31,362 nt of DNA from Ruminococcaceae bacterium UBA2854. GTDB taxonomy: Bacteria; Bacillota; Clostridia; Oscillospirales; Acutalibacteraceae. Location: positions 1 to 31,362 of the forward strand of contig DEFK01000045.1 of assembly GCA_002350765.1 (NCBI GenBank). Direction: 5' to 3'. The notes beneath the pieces were generated by a model. That model saw nothing but the letters and a program-made list of their open reading frames with translations. It had not been told where the DNA came from and did not search any database. Positions within the stretch are counted from its first letter, which is position 1. Each line of letters starts with the position of its first letter. Shown here one piece after another: positions 21,144 to 29,131 of this stretch. A program made the position numbers and the translations under genes.

Positions 21144-23837
21144 ATGAGTAAAGAAATGGCGAAATCGTATAATCCGAAAGAATTTGAGGACAGAATATAC
21201 GATTTCTGGATGAAAGGAAACTACTTCCACGCCGAAGTAGATAAGGACAAAAAGCCTTATACTATCGTTATGCCGCCTCCGAATATTACAGGCCAGCTCC
21301 ATATGGGACACGCGCTCGACGAAACTCTCCAGGATATTCTTATCCGCTGGAGAAGAATGCAGGGCTATTCCGCGTTATGGCTCCCGGGTACAGACCACGC
21401 GTCTATCGCTACCGAGGCTAAAATCGTTGAGGCTATGAGAAAAGAAGGTCTTACAAAAGAGGATTTAGGACGCGAAAAATTCCTCGAGAGAGCGTGGGAC
21501 TGGAAGAAAGAATACGGCGGAAGAATTACCGAACAGCTTAAAAAACTCGGCTCGTCCTGCGATTGGGACAGAGAGCGTTTTACAATGGACGAGGGCTGCT
21601 CGAAAGCCGTAAACGAGGTTTTCGTACGCCTTTATAACGACGGAAAAATCTACCGCGGAAACCGTATGGTTAACTGGTGTCCGCATTGTTGTACTTCGAT
21701 TTCCGACGCCGAGGTTGATTACGAGGAGCAGAACGGTCATTTCTGGCATCTTCTCTATCAGGTTAAGGAAACGGGCGAGTATTTAGAGCTCGCTACAACC
21801 CGTCCCGAAACAATGCTCGGCGATACAGCCGTTGCGATTAACGCCGAGGACGAGAGATATAAGCATCTCCACGGCTGCCACGTTATCTTACCGCTTCTTA
21901 ATAAGGAAATCCCTATCGTATGCGACGACCACGCCGATATGGAAAAGGGAACGGGCGTTGTAAAAATTACTCCCGCCCACGACCCGAACGACTTTGAAGT
22001 AGGACAGAGAAATAATCTTCCTATCGTAAGATGCTTTACCTACGACGGAAAAATGACAGGTAAAGAGGACGTTAAGGAATACGAGGAGCTCTTAAAGAAG
22101 GGCAATATTACCGAAAACGAGCCCGAGGTTCTCGACTGCGGAAAATACGCGGGTATGACTACCGAGGAAGCGCGTAAGGTTATCTTAGAGGACTTAAAAG
22201 CCTGCGGTGCGCTGAAAGAGGTAGAGGATTTAACCCACGATGTCGGTACCTGCTACCGTTGCCATACCACAATCGAGCCGATGGTAAGTAAGCAGTGGTT
22301 CGTAAAAATGTCTCCCTTAGCGGGTCCCGCTATCGACTGCGTAAAAGAGGGTAAGACAAAATTTATCCCCGACCGCTTTGAAAAGGTTTATTTCCACTGG
22401 ATGGAGAATATAAGAGATTGGTGTATCAGCCGTCAGCTCTGGTGGGGACACAGAATCCCCGCGTGGTACTGCGAGGATTGCGGCGAGGTAATTGTCGCTA
22501 AAGAAGAGCCGAAAAAATGTCCTAAGTGCGGATGCGAGAAGCTTAACCGCGACGAGGACACTCTCGATACATGGTTCAGCTCGGCGCTGTGGCCGTTCTC
22601 AACCTTAGGCTGGCCCGATAAAACTCCCGAGCTCGATTACTTCTTCCCGACAAGCACGCTCGTTACGGGCTACGACATAATCTTCTTCTGGGTTGCTAGA
22701 ATGATATTCTCCTCCTGCGAGCAGATGAAATCCCAGCCGTTTGATACCGTATTTATCCATGGTATCGTCCGTGACGAAAACGGCGTTAAGATGAGTAAAT
22801 CCCTCGGAAACGGTATCGACCCGCTCGAGGTTATTGATAAGAACGGCGCCGACGCGCTTAGATTTTTCCTCGCGACAGGTAACTCCCCAGGAAACGATAT
22901 GCGTTATTCCGACAAAAAGGTTGAGGCGTGCGCTAATTTCGCGAACAAGCTCTGGAACGCGAGCCGTTTCGTTCATATGAACATCGACGACTACGAGGTT
23001 AAAAACGAGCTTCCGTCTACTCTCGCTACCGAGGATAAGTGGATAGTTTCAACCCTTAATAACGTAACTAAGGAGATTAACGCCAATCTCGAAAAATTCG
23101 AGCTCGGCGTTGCGGTACAGAAGCTCTACGACTTTATCTGGGATTATTTCTGCGACTGGTATATCGAGCTCGCTAAATCGAGATTACAGAGCGAGGGCGA
23201 GACCGCCGCTAACGCGCGTCAGGTGCTTCTCTGGACTCTCGATAAAATCTTAAAGCTCCTCCACCCGTTTATGCCGTATATTACCGAGGAAATCTGGCAG
23301 ACCTTACCCGTTGACGGCGAAACGATTATGCTCGAGGAATATCCGAAATATGACGAGAGCTTAGACTTCCCCGAGGCTGTAAGTATGATGGAGAAGATTA
23401 TGGAAGCGATACGCGCTATCCGTAACCGCAGAAACGAGATGAACGTTCCTCCCTCAAAGAAAGCCAAGGTATATATCGCGACTAAATTCGAGGATGTATT
23501 TAACAGCGGCGCTCAGTTTATCTGCCGTCTTGCCTCCGCCAGCGAGGTAGAAACAGGCGAGAGCTTCGATATAGAGGGCGCGGTTAACGTAGTTACCGCC
23601 GACGCTAAAATCTATATCCCGATGGACGAGCTTGTAGATAAAAAGGCTGAGCTCGAGCGTCTTAATAAAGAGCTTAAAGCGGTTGAAAAACGCTTAGCCC
23701 AGAGCGAGGGTAAACTCAATAACCAGGGCTTCTTAGCTAAAGCTCCCGCGGCAGTTGTCGAAAAGGTTAAAGGCCAGGCAGCTAAAGAGCGAGAGCAGAT
23801 TGCTATGATTAAAGCCGCTATAGAGGCGCTAAATTAA
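21144..23837 (+). CDS. valS: valyl-tRNA synthetase
   Basis: Charges tRNA-Val with valine. The 897 residues contain the class I HIGH motif as HMGH (53-56, in PPPNITGQLHMGHAL) and KMSKS (549-553). A central editing domain (TTRPETMLGDTAVAI) removes mischarged threonine. CPHC and zinc-ribbon-like pairs (CEDCGE, CPKCGCEK) occur near residues 454-475. An anticodon-binding domain follows, and the C-terminal coiled coil (DKKAELERLNKELKAVEKRL) is typical of ValRS. An AAAGGG ribosome binding site precedes the ATG. The gene is controlled by the upstream valine T-box. Confidence 0.97.
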   Translation: MSKEMAKSYNPKEFEDRIYDFWMKGNYFHAEVDKDKKPYTIVMPPPNITGQLHMGHALDETLQDILIRWRRMQGYSALWLPGTDHASIATEAKIVEAMRKEGLTKEDLGREKFLERAWDWKKEYGGRITEQLKKLGSSCDWDRERFTMDEGCSKAVNEVFVRLYNDGKIYRGNRMVNWCPHCCTSISDAEVDYEEQNGHFWHLLYQVKETGEYLELATTRPETMLGDTAVAINAEDERYKHLHGCHVILPLLNKEIPIVCDDHADMEKGTGVVKITPAHDPNDFEVGQRNNLPIVRCFTYDGKMTGKEDVKEYEELLKKGNITENEPEVLDCGKYAGMTTEEARKVILEDLKACGALKEVEDLTHDVGTCYRCHTTIEPMVSKQWFVKMSPLAGPAIDCVKEGKTKFIPDRFEKVYFHWMENIRDWCISRQLWWGHRIPAWYCEDCGEVIVAKEEPKKCPKCGCEKLNRDEDTLDTWFSSALWPFSTLGWPDKTPELDYFFPTSTLVTGYDIIFFWVARMIFSSCEQMKSQPFDTVFIHGIVRDENGVKMSKSLGNGIDPLEVIDKNGADALRFFLATGNSPGNDMRYSDKKVEACANFANKLWNASRFVHMNIDDYEVKNELPSTLATEDKWIVSTLNNVTKEINANLEKFELGVAVQKLYDFIWDYFCDWYIELAKSRLQSEGETAANARQVLLWTLDKILKLLHPFMPYITEEIWQTLPVDGETIMLEEYPKYDESLDFPEAVSMMEKIMEAIRAIRNRRNEMNVPPSKKAKVYIATKFEDVFNSGAQFICRLASASEVETGESFDIEGAVNVVTADAKIYIPMDELVDKKAELERLNKELKAVEKRLAQSEGKLNNQGFLAKAPAAVVEKVKGQAAKEREQIAMIKAAIEALN

Positions 23838-23856
23838 TAAGAATTATTCTTAAAAA

Positions 23857-23902
23857 GTCGGGTGACTAGATGTTTAAAATTATCTTGTCACTCGGTTTTT
23901 TT
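23857..23902 (+). terminator. rho-independent terminator after valS
   Basis: GTCGGGTGAC pairs with GTCACTCGG (with G-T wobbles) around a loop of about 20 bases, followed by seven T. Confidence 0.8.
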
Positions 23903-23991
23903 GTATGCAAGAAAATTAATGATAAAAAAGTTGTCACTCTTTTAGGGTTTTAAGGGTTTAAGATTATAGAAGGTATTACGAGGAATCTGTT

Positions 23992-24048
23992 ATAAACAAT
24001 CTGAATCTTTAATATTGTAAGTCATTATTATTTCTATTTGTACGATTA
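23992..24048 (+). pseudogene. decayed copy of the start of the downstream secreted-protein gene
   Basis: This stretch aligns with 24168-24225, the first 58 bases of the next gene. The last 25 bases are identical (24024-24048 and 24201-24225), and most of the preceding bases match too. The start codon is destroyed (ATAAA instead of ATGAAA, a one-base loss), and an in-frame TAA replaces a signal-peptide codon. After 24048 the similarity ends. It looks like the remnant of a duplicated or recombined paralogue. The rest of 23903-24167 is A+T-rich, with no other gene and no promoter I can support. Confidence 0.65.
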
Positions 24049-24167
24049 TATCACATACATCTGAAAACATCAGATATATAATAATTATTATTCGGTTCCA
24101 TGTTGTTTGTTTTACACTTGCTCATAATACTTGATGATTGATTTTATAATCAAATGGAGGATGTTTT

Positions 24168-25013
24168 ATGAAAAAATCTGTATCTATATTATTGTCGGTT
24201 ATTATTATTTCTATTTGTACGATTACGGCAAACTCGCTTACCAATTCGGGTGAATATGATAAAACGGAAAAGGGGAACACACTACTTGCACCGGAAGAAA
24301 TAATTGATAGCAAATATAACTTTTCAGAACGCGGATACGCTTATTCGCCTGACGGTGTAACATTTTATCGTTTAGAAGAGCTGGGAAAGCTAACGAGCGG
24401 AGCGTATCTTTATTATAATGATATAGGAGCTAAATATCCTGTTTCTCAACGGTTTGAAATCGGTGATTATGTTTTTGTTGAAAAAGGATCGCAAACCGGG
24501 AGCGGAGTAGAAGGCTTAGGATTATTTGTCGTTAAAGATAATTCTGCGTACGATATCGTTCAAGCTTGTAAAAATAACATAGCGACAGCGGATGAAATCG
24601 TTAAGTTAATTAGCGGACAAACAGAAATAAATTTTTGCTTTTATATTGAAAATAAAAACGATGCGACCGCCCCTAAATCCGATACACCGGATGTTGAAAA
24701 AACAGCTAATCCGATAAAAGTGAGCGCGAAGCTTAAAACACTAAAGGCAAACAAACTAAAGAAGAAAAAGCAATTTGCAAAACCGCTTGTGATAAAAAAC
24801 GCTAAGGGCAAGGTTTTTGTAACTAAACTAAAAAAAGGTACGACTTCGGATATATATAAAAAGGTTACCGTAAAAAAGAACGGTTTAATAACCATAAAGA
24901 AAGGCAAATACCTAAGAAAAACATATAAAATAAACCTAAAAATAACTGCAAACGGCAACGCTTACTATGATGCAAAAACTGTTACAAAGACAGTAAGGAT
25001 AAGGATAAAATAA
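24168..25013 (+). CDS. secreted protein with lysine-rich C-terminal domain, function unknown
   Basis: A 281-residue protein with a signal peptide (about residues 1-24: KKS, hydrophobic core, then TANS). The middle part (about 30-165) is not recognised. The C-terminal 100 residues are unusually rich in lysine, with ITIKKGKYLRKTYKINLKIT and NAYYDAKTVTKTVRI. This resembles the Ig-like repeat domains (pattern 'ITIKKGT.KGTYK.KV..TA.GN..Y') common at the ends of surface proteins of gut Clostridia. The predicted mature protein is strongly basic, so it may bind the wall or acidic polymers (inference). GGAGG precedes the ATG. The A+T-rich composition differs from the neighbouring housekeeping genes. 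Confidence 0.75.
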   Translation: MKKSVSILLSVIIISICTITANSLTNSGEYDKTEKGNTLLAPEEIIDSKYNFSERGYAYSPDGVTFYRLEELGKLTSGAYLYYNDIGAKYPVSQRFEIGDYVFVEKGSQTGSGVEGLGLFVVKDNSAYDIVQACKNNIATADEIVKLISGQTEINFCFYIENKNDATAPKSDTPDVEKTANPIKVSAKLKTLKANKLKKKKQFAKPLVIKNAKGKVFVTKLKKGTTSDIYKKVTVKKNGLITIKKGKYLRKTYKINLKITANGNAYYDAKTVTKTVRIRIK

Positions 25014-25040
25014 TATCTAAATAAAAACAGACGTAAAAAT

Positions 25041-25083
25041 CGGTCGGGAGATAAGGTGAACAAATCATCTTATCTCCCGACCG
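25041..25083. terminator. strong bidirectional terminator hairpin
   Basis: CGGTCGGGAGATAAG and CTTATCTCCCGACCG form a perfect 15-bp stem around a 13-base loop. TTTTT lies beyond it on both strands. It sits between the convergent secreted-protein and deoxyribosyltransferase genes and probably serves both. It shares its CGGTCGGGA end with two other terminators in the window. Confidence 0.85.
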
Positions 25084-25099
25084 CTGTTTTTAATGGTTA

Positions 25100-25528
25100 T
25101 CAAAACATTTTTCCGGCGTACTGTTTATGCGGCATTTTATTGAAATCGTAAGTTTTTAGCTCGTCGAGGGTAATGTTCGTGTGACAGCCCTCGTGAATCA
25201 TAAGGTTGGAATCCTCTCCGAGATGAACTACGACCACAGGCGTGTTAGTGCCGTAGGCGTAACCGCATTCCCACGCCGTACCGCTGTCGCTGTAGTTTCC
25301 GTAGTAGAGCATAACCACGCAGTCCGCCCAGTCGATAAAACGCCTGTCGTTCATAAACGTTTCCTTAGACCATAGGGGAGAGCCGATAGTTTCCTCGCTC
25401 CTTACCTCGTTAAGACGCGGGCTGAATACCTCGAATCCTCTTTCGAAAAGAATCTTTTCCGCGGTTTCTATATTTTTAAGCTCCTCGTCGTTAAAAAACG
25501 GCGACGCAAGATATATTTTAATACTCAT
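25100..25528 (-). CDS. nucleoside 2-deoxyribosyltransferase family protein
   Basis: A 142-residue protein of the family that swaps the base on 2'-deoxyribonucleosides or hydrolyses the bond in nucleotide salvage. The start KIYLASPFF is the typical first strand and loop. DSGTAWECGYAYG (81-93) holds the conserved D.GT..E.G.A motif, with Glu87 in the position of the catalytic glutamate. The length is usual. It is the only gene between two related terminators and may be transcribed from its own promoter, which I could not identify. The substrate, including whether it acts on nucleosides or on nucleotides, cannot be decided. Confidence 0.82.
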   Translation of the reverse strand: MSIKIYLASPFFNDEELKNIETAEKILFERGFEVFSPRLNEVRSEETIGSPLWSKETFMNDRRFIDWADCVVMLYYGNYSDSGTAWECGYAYGTNTPVVVVHLGEDSNLMIHEGCHTNITLDELKTYDFNKMPHKQYAGKMF

Positions 25529-25544
25529 ATTTTTTCCTCAAAAA

Positions 25545-25567
25545 CGGTCGGGATTATCTCCCGACCG
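25545..25567 (-). terminator. terminator after the YfhO-like gene
   Basis: CGGTCGGGA and TCCCGACCG form a 9-bp stem with a 5-base loop, followed by TTTTT on the minus strand. It lies 8 bp after the YfhO-like stop codon. Confidence 0.85.
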
Positions 25568-25575
25568 TAATTACT

Positions 25576-28455
25576 TTATTCGGCTGATTTTACCTCAGCG
25601 GTTTCGTTAATATCAACTTCGTCCTCTTCGTCACTGCCCTCGAAATCAAGCAAGCTGATTTTCTTCTTTCTTAGCTTGATGAAAACAGTGTATCCTACAA
25701 AGAGTACAAGACCGATAATTGAAATAATCATACCCTTGGTAAAGCCCTTGGGAACGTAATTTAAGCTGATCTCGTGTTTACCCTGAGAAAGCTTAAACGC
25801 CGTGAGCGCGTGAGCAACGGGTGTGATAGCCGTATCATTTCCGTCAACCTTAGCTGTCCAGCCCTCGCCCTTAGTAGCGAAGAGCTTGCCCATAAGCGTA
25901 TCGTCGTCGGTCTGACCCGCCTCGTAAGGAACGGAGGTGTAGAATAATCCGTTCTTGGGAGCGTTTATCTTACCTGTCATAGATGAACCCGTAAGCGAGG
26001 TTGTTTCCATATAATTGTCTTTAATGGCGTTGATACCCTTTTCGAACACCTTGTCGTTAAAGAGATTTACGTAAATCTTCGCGGAGCCGTTAGCGCCTTC
26101 TTCGAGATCGCTGTAAATGGAAATCTTATCGCCCTTCTTAAAGTAGCCGATCGACATAGCGTAAGGACGTCTGATATAGAATGTGGAAGTTCCCATACGA
26201 GCCGCGTCGTTACACATTACGGTAACGTTGTCGGCGTCGGAAATCTGGGTATAAGCGTAATAGTAGCCGTCCTTGGGAGCTCTGTAGTTCCATTTTACGT
26301 GGGGTTTAACGCTTGAGTTGTTGGACGAGAAGCTGTAGCTGCCGTAGTCAAGACGGTTAACGGGGAAGTCCTTATATTCGGTATGTCCCTGGTCTACAAC
26401 GTCGAGCTTAGTATAAACGTCTTCCTTAACGCCTGTCGCGAGCTTGAAGAACTCGTTCTGCTTGTCGAATACGTTATAGGTGTCCTCGTCGTCCTCGCCG
26501 TGATAGTTGAGAAGCTCCTCGTTTACCATCATTCCCATCGGGATGTAGTTGATGTTTTTGAACAGCTTAACGTTAGCGGAGTTGTACAACTCTTTAAGAT
26601 ATTTTGTGTCGTTAACGTTTCCGTCACGCGCGATAATATATTTAAGATTTAAGAATGTGTCGGTAATCGGTGTGCTCTCGGCGTAGGTGTAACGGTTGCC
26701 TGAAAGCCATCCCATAAGTCCGAAGTTCTCGGCAAAGCGTGTAAAGCTCTCGTTTGTCATTGAGCTGAACATCGAAACGCCGTTGAAGCCGTTTAACGCT
26801 GAGTCGCATAAGGTCTGAGTGCTTGTAAACTCCGCTCTCCATAATTCGGGAGTGTTCTGCTCTAAGTTCTTCATATAGCTTACAACGTTAGCGGTATTCT
26901 GCTCGCCGCGGGGATAATCGTAGGTGGTGGTAACGTTGGTGGTTTTTACACCGATATAAGCGGTAGCGCCGCTCTGCACAATAACTATCGCCGCTAAGAT
27001 TATAGCGAGAATAGGCTTCTTGATAATACCCTTGTTGAAGAGGAAAAGCGCCGCTAATATCAAAAGCGCGATTACCGCGGTCGATACAATAACGATTACC
27101 TCCTGTGTGCCGATGCAGAGAAGTACGATTATTGTTGTTACCAAAGCGGTTATAATAAGGTCAAAGAGGTTAATACCGTCGATAACCTGGAACGCCCTGA
27201 ACGCCAGCAATACGAGTATAAAGCTTACAAGATAACTGAAACGGTAGGGAACCATATTTGTGAAGTGGAATCCGTGCCAGATGTAGTCGAGCTGACGGAT
27301 AATAAAGCTCATAATGAGGAAAAGAAGTAAACAGCCGTTGAAAATCTTTTCTCTGAGCTTGATTTTTTTCGAAACCATAAACATAATTCCGAGTACAATT
27401 GAAATTACACCGCAGGCGATATTCGGGAGACCCTCTGTGGTAGCGGGCTCAATAAACGCGCCTGTGTTGGAAATAACCTGTTTAATCGCGTCCAGAGTTC
27501 CCCAAAGGTCGTTGGTGGAACCGATGTTAATCTGGTAGCCTGTGGGGAAAGTACTTCCCGCGGCGTGAGTGTTCTGCAGTCCGAAGAAAGCGGGCAGCAT
27601 AAAGAACAGAGTAAGCATAACCGCTACTACGGAAGTAATTCCGATACGCGCGAAACGGATTCCGAATGTTTTTAATCCGTCCCATTTGCATACGTTGTAG
27701 CCGATAAATATAAGCATCATAAAGATACAGGTAAATAAACCTATATAGTAGTTAGCTAAAATGGAAAGAGCTAAGGTTATAACGTAAAGTCTGTACTTAC
27801 CCTCTCTCATAAGAGCGACAAAGCCCATTACCACAAGCGGAGTCAAGGCTACTGTATCGAGCCAGATTTCGCACCAGTAGTAACCCATAAAGAACGCCGA
27901 AATAGCGAAACAGATTGAGAAAATAACGAGCGAAATATCGTCGCGCTTATAGGTATAGCGTAAGAACATAGCGAAAAATCCGCCCGCAAGTCCTATTTTA
28001 AGCGCTACGGAGAAAGTAAGGAACATATTGAGTATCGCTATATTGTTAAAGCCGAATAGGCTCGACGGTAAAATAACCGTTAAGAAATTAAGCGGGCTCG
28101 CTACATAATACGACATAAGCGCCATATAGTTTGTACCCGCGCCCTGGGTCCATGACCAGAACAGCGACTCGCCGTGTTTAAGCTTGTCCTGGAAGTCAAC
28201 GAGGAAGGGGAAGTACTGATGCCATAAATCCGTAACAAGGATCTGCTTGTCGCCGAAAGGCTGACAACCCATAATCGCGAAAACGATGTACATTAACGCG
28301 AACGGAATAAGGAAAGAGAAGATTACAAAGATGTTTCTCTGAAAAAATGAACCCTCTCTTAATGTAGGCTGAGTAGGAACATCAAAAAACGAAGGCTTGC
28401 TTATTGCCTCGACAGGTTCCGCTACAGCCACAGATTTTTTCTTTTTTCTGGGCAT
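25576..28455 (-). CDS. YfhO-family multi-spanning membrane protein (probable GT-C glycosyltransferase)
   Basis: A 959-residue protein with about thirteen membrane helices in its first 500 residues, a large extracytoplasmic domain (about 500-900), one C-terminal helix and an acidic cytoplasmic tail (SDEEDEVDINETAEV). The first outer loop has TDLWHQYFPF (about 75-84), the motif typical of YfhO proteins, with a conserved Asp. In Bacillus and Listeria YfhO acts outside the membrane and moves sugars from a lipid carrier to teichoic acids. The frame is open six codons further, but AGGAG lies ahead of the ATG at 28455, so that start is chosen. It is divergent from a gtrA-family gene, which fits lipid-linked sugar transfer. 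Confidence 0.88.
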   Translation of the reverse strand: MPRKKKKSVAVAEPVEAISKPSFFDVPTQPTLREGSFFQRNIFVIFSFLIPFALMYIVFAIMGCQPFGDKQILVTDLWHQYFPFLVDFQDKLKHGESLFWSWTQGAGTNYMALMSYYVASPLNFLTVILPSSLFGFNNIAILNMFLTFSVALKIGLAGGFFAMFLRYTYKRDDISLVIFSICFAISAFFMGYYWCEIWLDTVALTPLVVMGFVALMREGKYRLYVITLALSILANYYIGLFTCIFMMLIFIGYNVCKWDGLKTFGIRFARIGITSVVAVMLTLFFMLPAFFGLQNTHAAGSTFPTGYQINIGSTNDLWGTLDAIKQVISNTGAFIEPATTEGLPNIACGVISIVLGIMFMVSKKIKLREKIFNGCLLLFLIMSFIIRQLDYIWHGFHFTNMVPYRFSYLVSFILVLLAFRAFQVIDGINLFDLIITALVTTIIVLLCIGTQEVIVIVSTAVIALLILAALFLFNKGIIKKPILAIILAAIVIVQSGATAYIGVKTTNVTTTYDYPRGEQNTANVVSYMKNLEQNTPELWRAEFTSTQTLCDSALNGFNGVSMFSSMTNESFTRFAENFGLMGWLSGNRYTYAESTPITDTFLNLKYIIARDGNVNDTKYLKELYNSANVKLFKNINYIPMGMMVNEELLNYHGEDDEDTYNVFDKQNEFFKLATGVKEDVYTKLDVVDQGHTEYKDFPVNRLDYGSYSFSSNNSSVKPHVKWNYRAPKDGYYYAYTQISDADNVTVMCNDAARMGTSTFYIRRPYAMSIGYFKKGDKISIYSDLEEGANGSAKIYVNLFNDKVFEKGINAIKDNYMETTSLTGSSMTGKINAPKNGLFYTSVPYEAGQTDDDTLMGKLFATKGEGWTAKVDGNDTAITPVAHALTAFKLSQGKHEISLNYVPKGFTKGMIISIIGLVLFVGYTVFIKLRKKKISLLDFEGSDEEDEVDINETAEVKSAE

Positions 28456-28510
28456 ATAAAAATCTCCTATCAAATAAAATTACCTAGTATTGCATTTTTA
28501 CACATCGTAT

Positions 28511-28539
28511 ATGATACCACATTTTTAAACCGAGGTAAA
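28511..28539 (-). promoter_or_regulatory. probable promoter of the YfhO-like gene
   Basis: On the minus strand, TTTACC (28534-28539), a 17-bp spacer and TATCAT (28511-28516) with an upstream TGG (extended -10). It lies about 56 bp before the start codon. Confidence 0.6.
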
Positions 28540-28570
28540 TATTAAAAATAAATAAATCTTTCGTAAAATA

Positions 28571-28599
28571 TAGACTTTTTTGCTATAAGTTGGTATAAT
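28571..28599 (+). promoter_or_regulatory. promoter of the gtrA-lipoprotein genes
   Basis: TAGACT (28571-28576), a 17-bp spacer and a perfect TATAAT (28594-28599) with TGG directly upstream (extended -10). The -35 boxes of this promoter and of the divergent YfhO-like promoter are about 31 bp apart, so one regulator could act on both. Confidence 0.72.
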
Positions 28600-28624
28600 T
28601 TACGGTGAGTAGAGGTAAAACGAT

Positions 28625-29077
28625 ATGAAAAACTTTTTGAAAAACTTTTTTGATATAAAATTCTGGAAATTCCTTTTGGTAGGAGTTATTAACACGATTG
28701 TCGGCGAATGTGTGGTTTTATTGTGCCTGCATCCCTTCGGTTTTAAAAGCTATGTGTGGGGAGCGGGAGCCGCGGCTGTTGTCGGTACAATCGTCGGAAG
28801 TATCGTCAGCTATATTATGAATAAGCACTTCACCTTTAAGAACAAGGAAAAAGGAATTAAACCGATGCTTCGCTTTACGCTTAATATAGTAGTATGTCTG
28901 ATTTTAAGGGTAATAGCGGCGACCGCCGTAAGCGAAGGCTGTAAAGCCGCGGGAATCTCTATGTTCGGAATGGACGTAAACTCCTTCGCGGCAAATCTTA
29001 GCTGGGCCGTAGGCGCCTGCGTATTCGTAGGCTGCAATTATATAGGTCAGAGATTTTTCGCCTTTAAAGAGAAATAA
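28625..29077 (+). CDS. GtrA-family membrane protein
   Basis: A 150-residue protein with four membrane helices (about 14-36, 43-66, 80-103 and 120-143). The features FWKFLLVGVINTIVGE near the start, YIMNKHFTFKN after helix 2 and NYIGQRFFAFKEK at the end are typical of the GtrA family. These proteins are thought to flip undecaprenyl-phosphate-linked sugars across the membrane for decoration of cell-surface polymers. It is divergent from a YfhO-like gene and lies 54 bp ahead of a lipoprotein gene on the same strand. The CsbB-type glycosyltransferase that would load the lipid carrier is not in the window. Confidence 0.9.
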   Translation: MKNFLKNFFDIKFWKFLLVGVINTIVGECVVLLCLHPFGFKSYVWGAGAAAVVGTIVGSIVSYIMNKHFTFKNKEKGIKPMLRFTLNIVVCLILRVIAATAVSEGCKAAGISMFGMDVNSFAANLSWAVGACVFVGCNYIGQRFFAFKEK

Positions 29078-29114
29078 TCCGTTGCCCGAACGGATTGGCG
29101 AGACTTATTCGGGC
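29076..29114 (+). promoter_or_regulatory. two mutually exclusive hairpins between gtrA and the lipoprotein gene
   Basis: AATCCGTT/AACGGATT (29076-29096, loop GCCCG) is a perfect 8-bp stem beginning at the gtrA stop codon. Its loop and the start of its right arm, GCCCGAA (29084-29090), can instead pair with TTCGGGC (29108-29114), just ahead of the GGAAAGG ribosome binding site. No T-run is present, so an effect on translation or stability is more likely than termination. Confidence 0.45.
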
Positions 29115-29131
29115 GGAAAGGTTATGAAAAA

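Noticed and set aside
24111..24150. Promoter for the secreted-protein gene (TTTACA, CATAAT, TATAAT)
   Set aside because: No pair of boxes has a 16-18 bp spacing, and the TATAAT would start transcription inside the ribosome binding site.
24024..24225. 25-bp direct repeat as a possible attachment site or transposon target duplication
   Set aside because: The similarity extends upstream through the broken start codon and keeps the signal-peptide frame, and no mobile gene lies between the copies.
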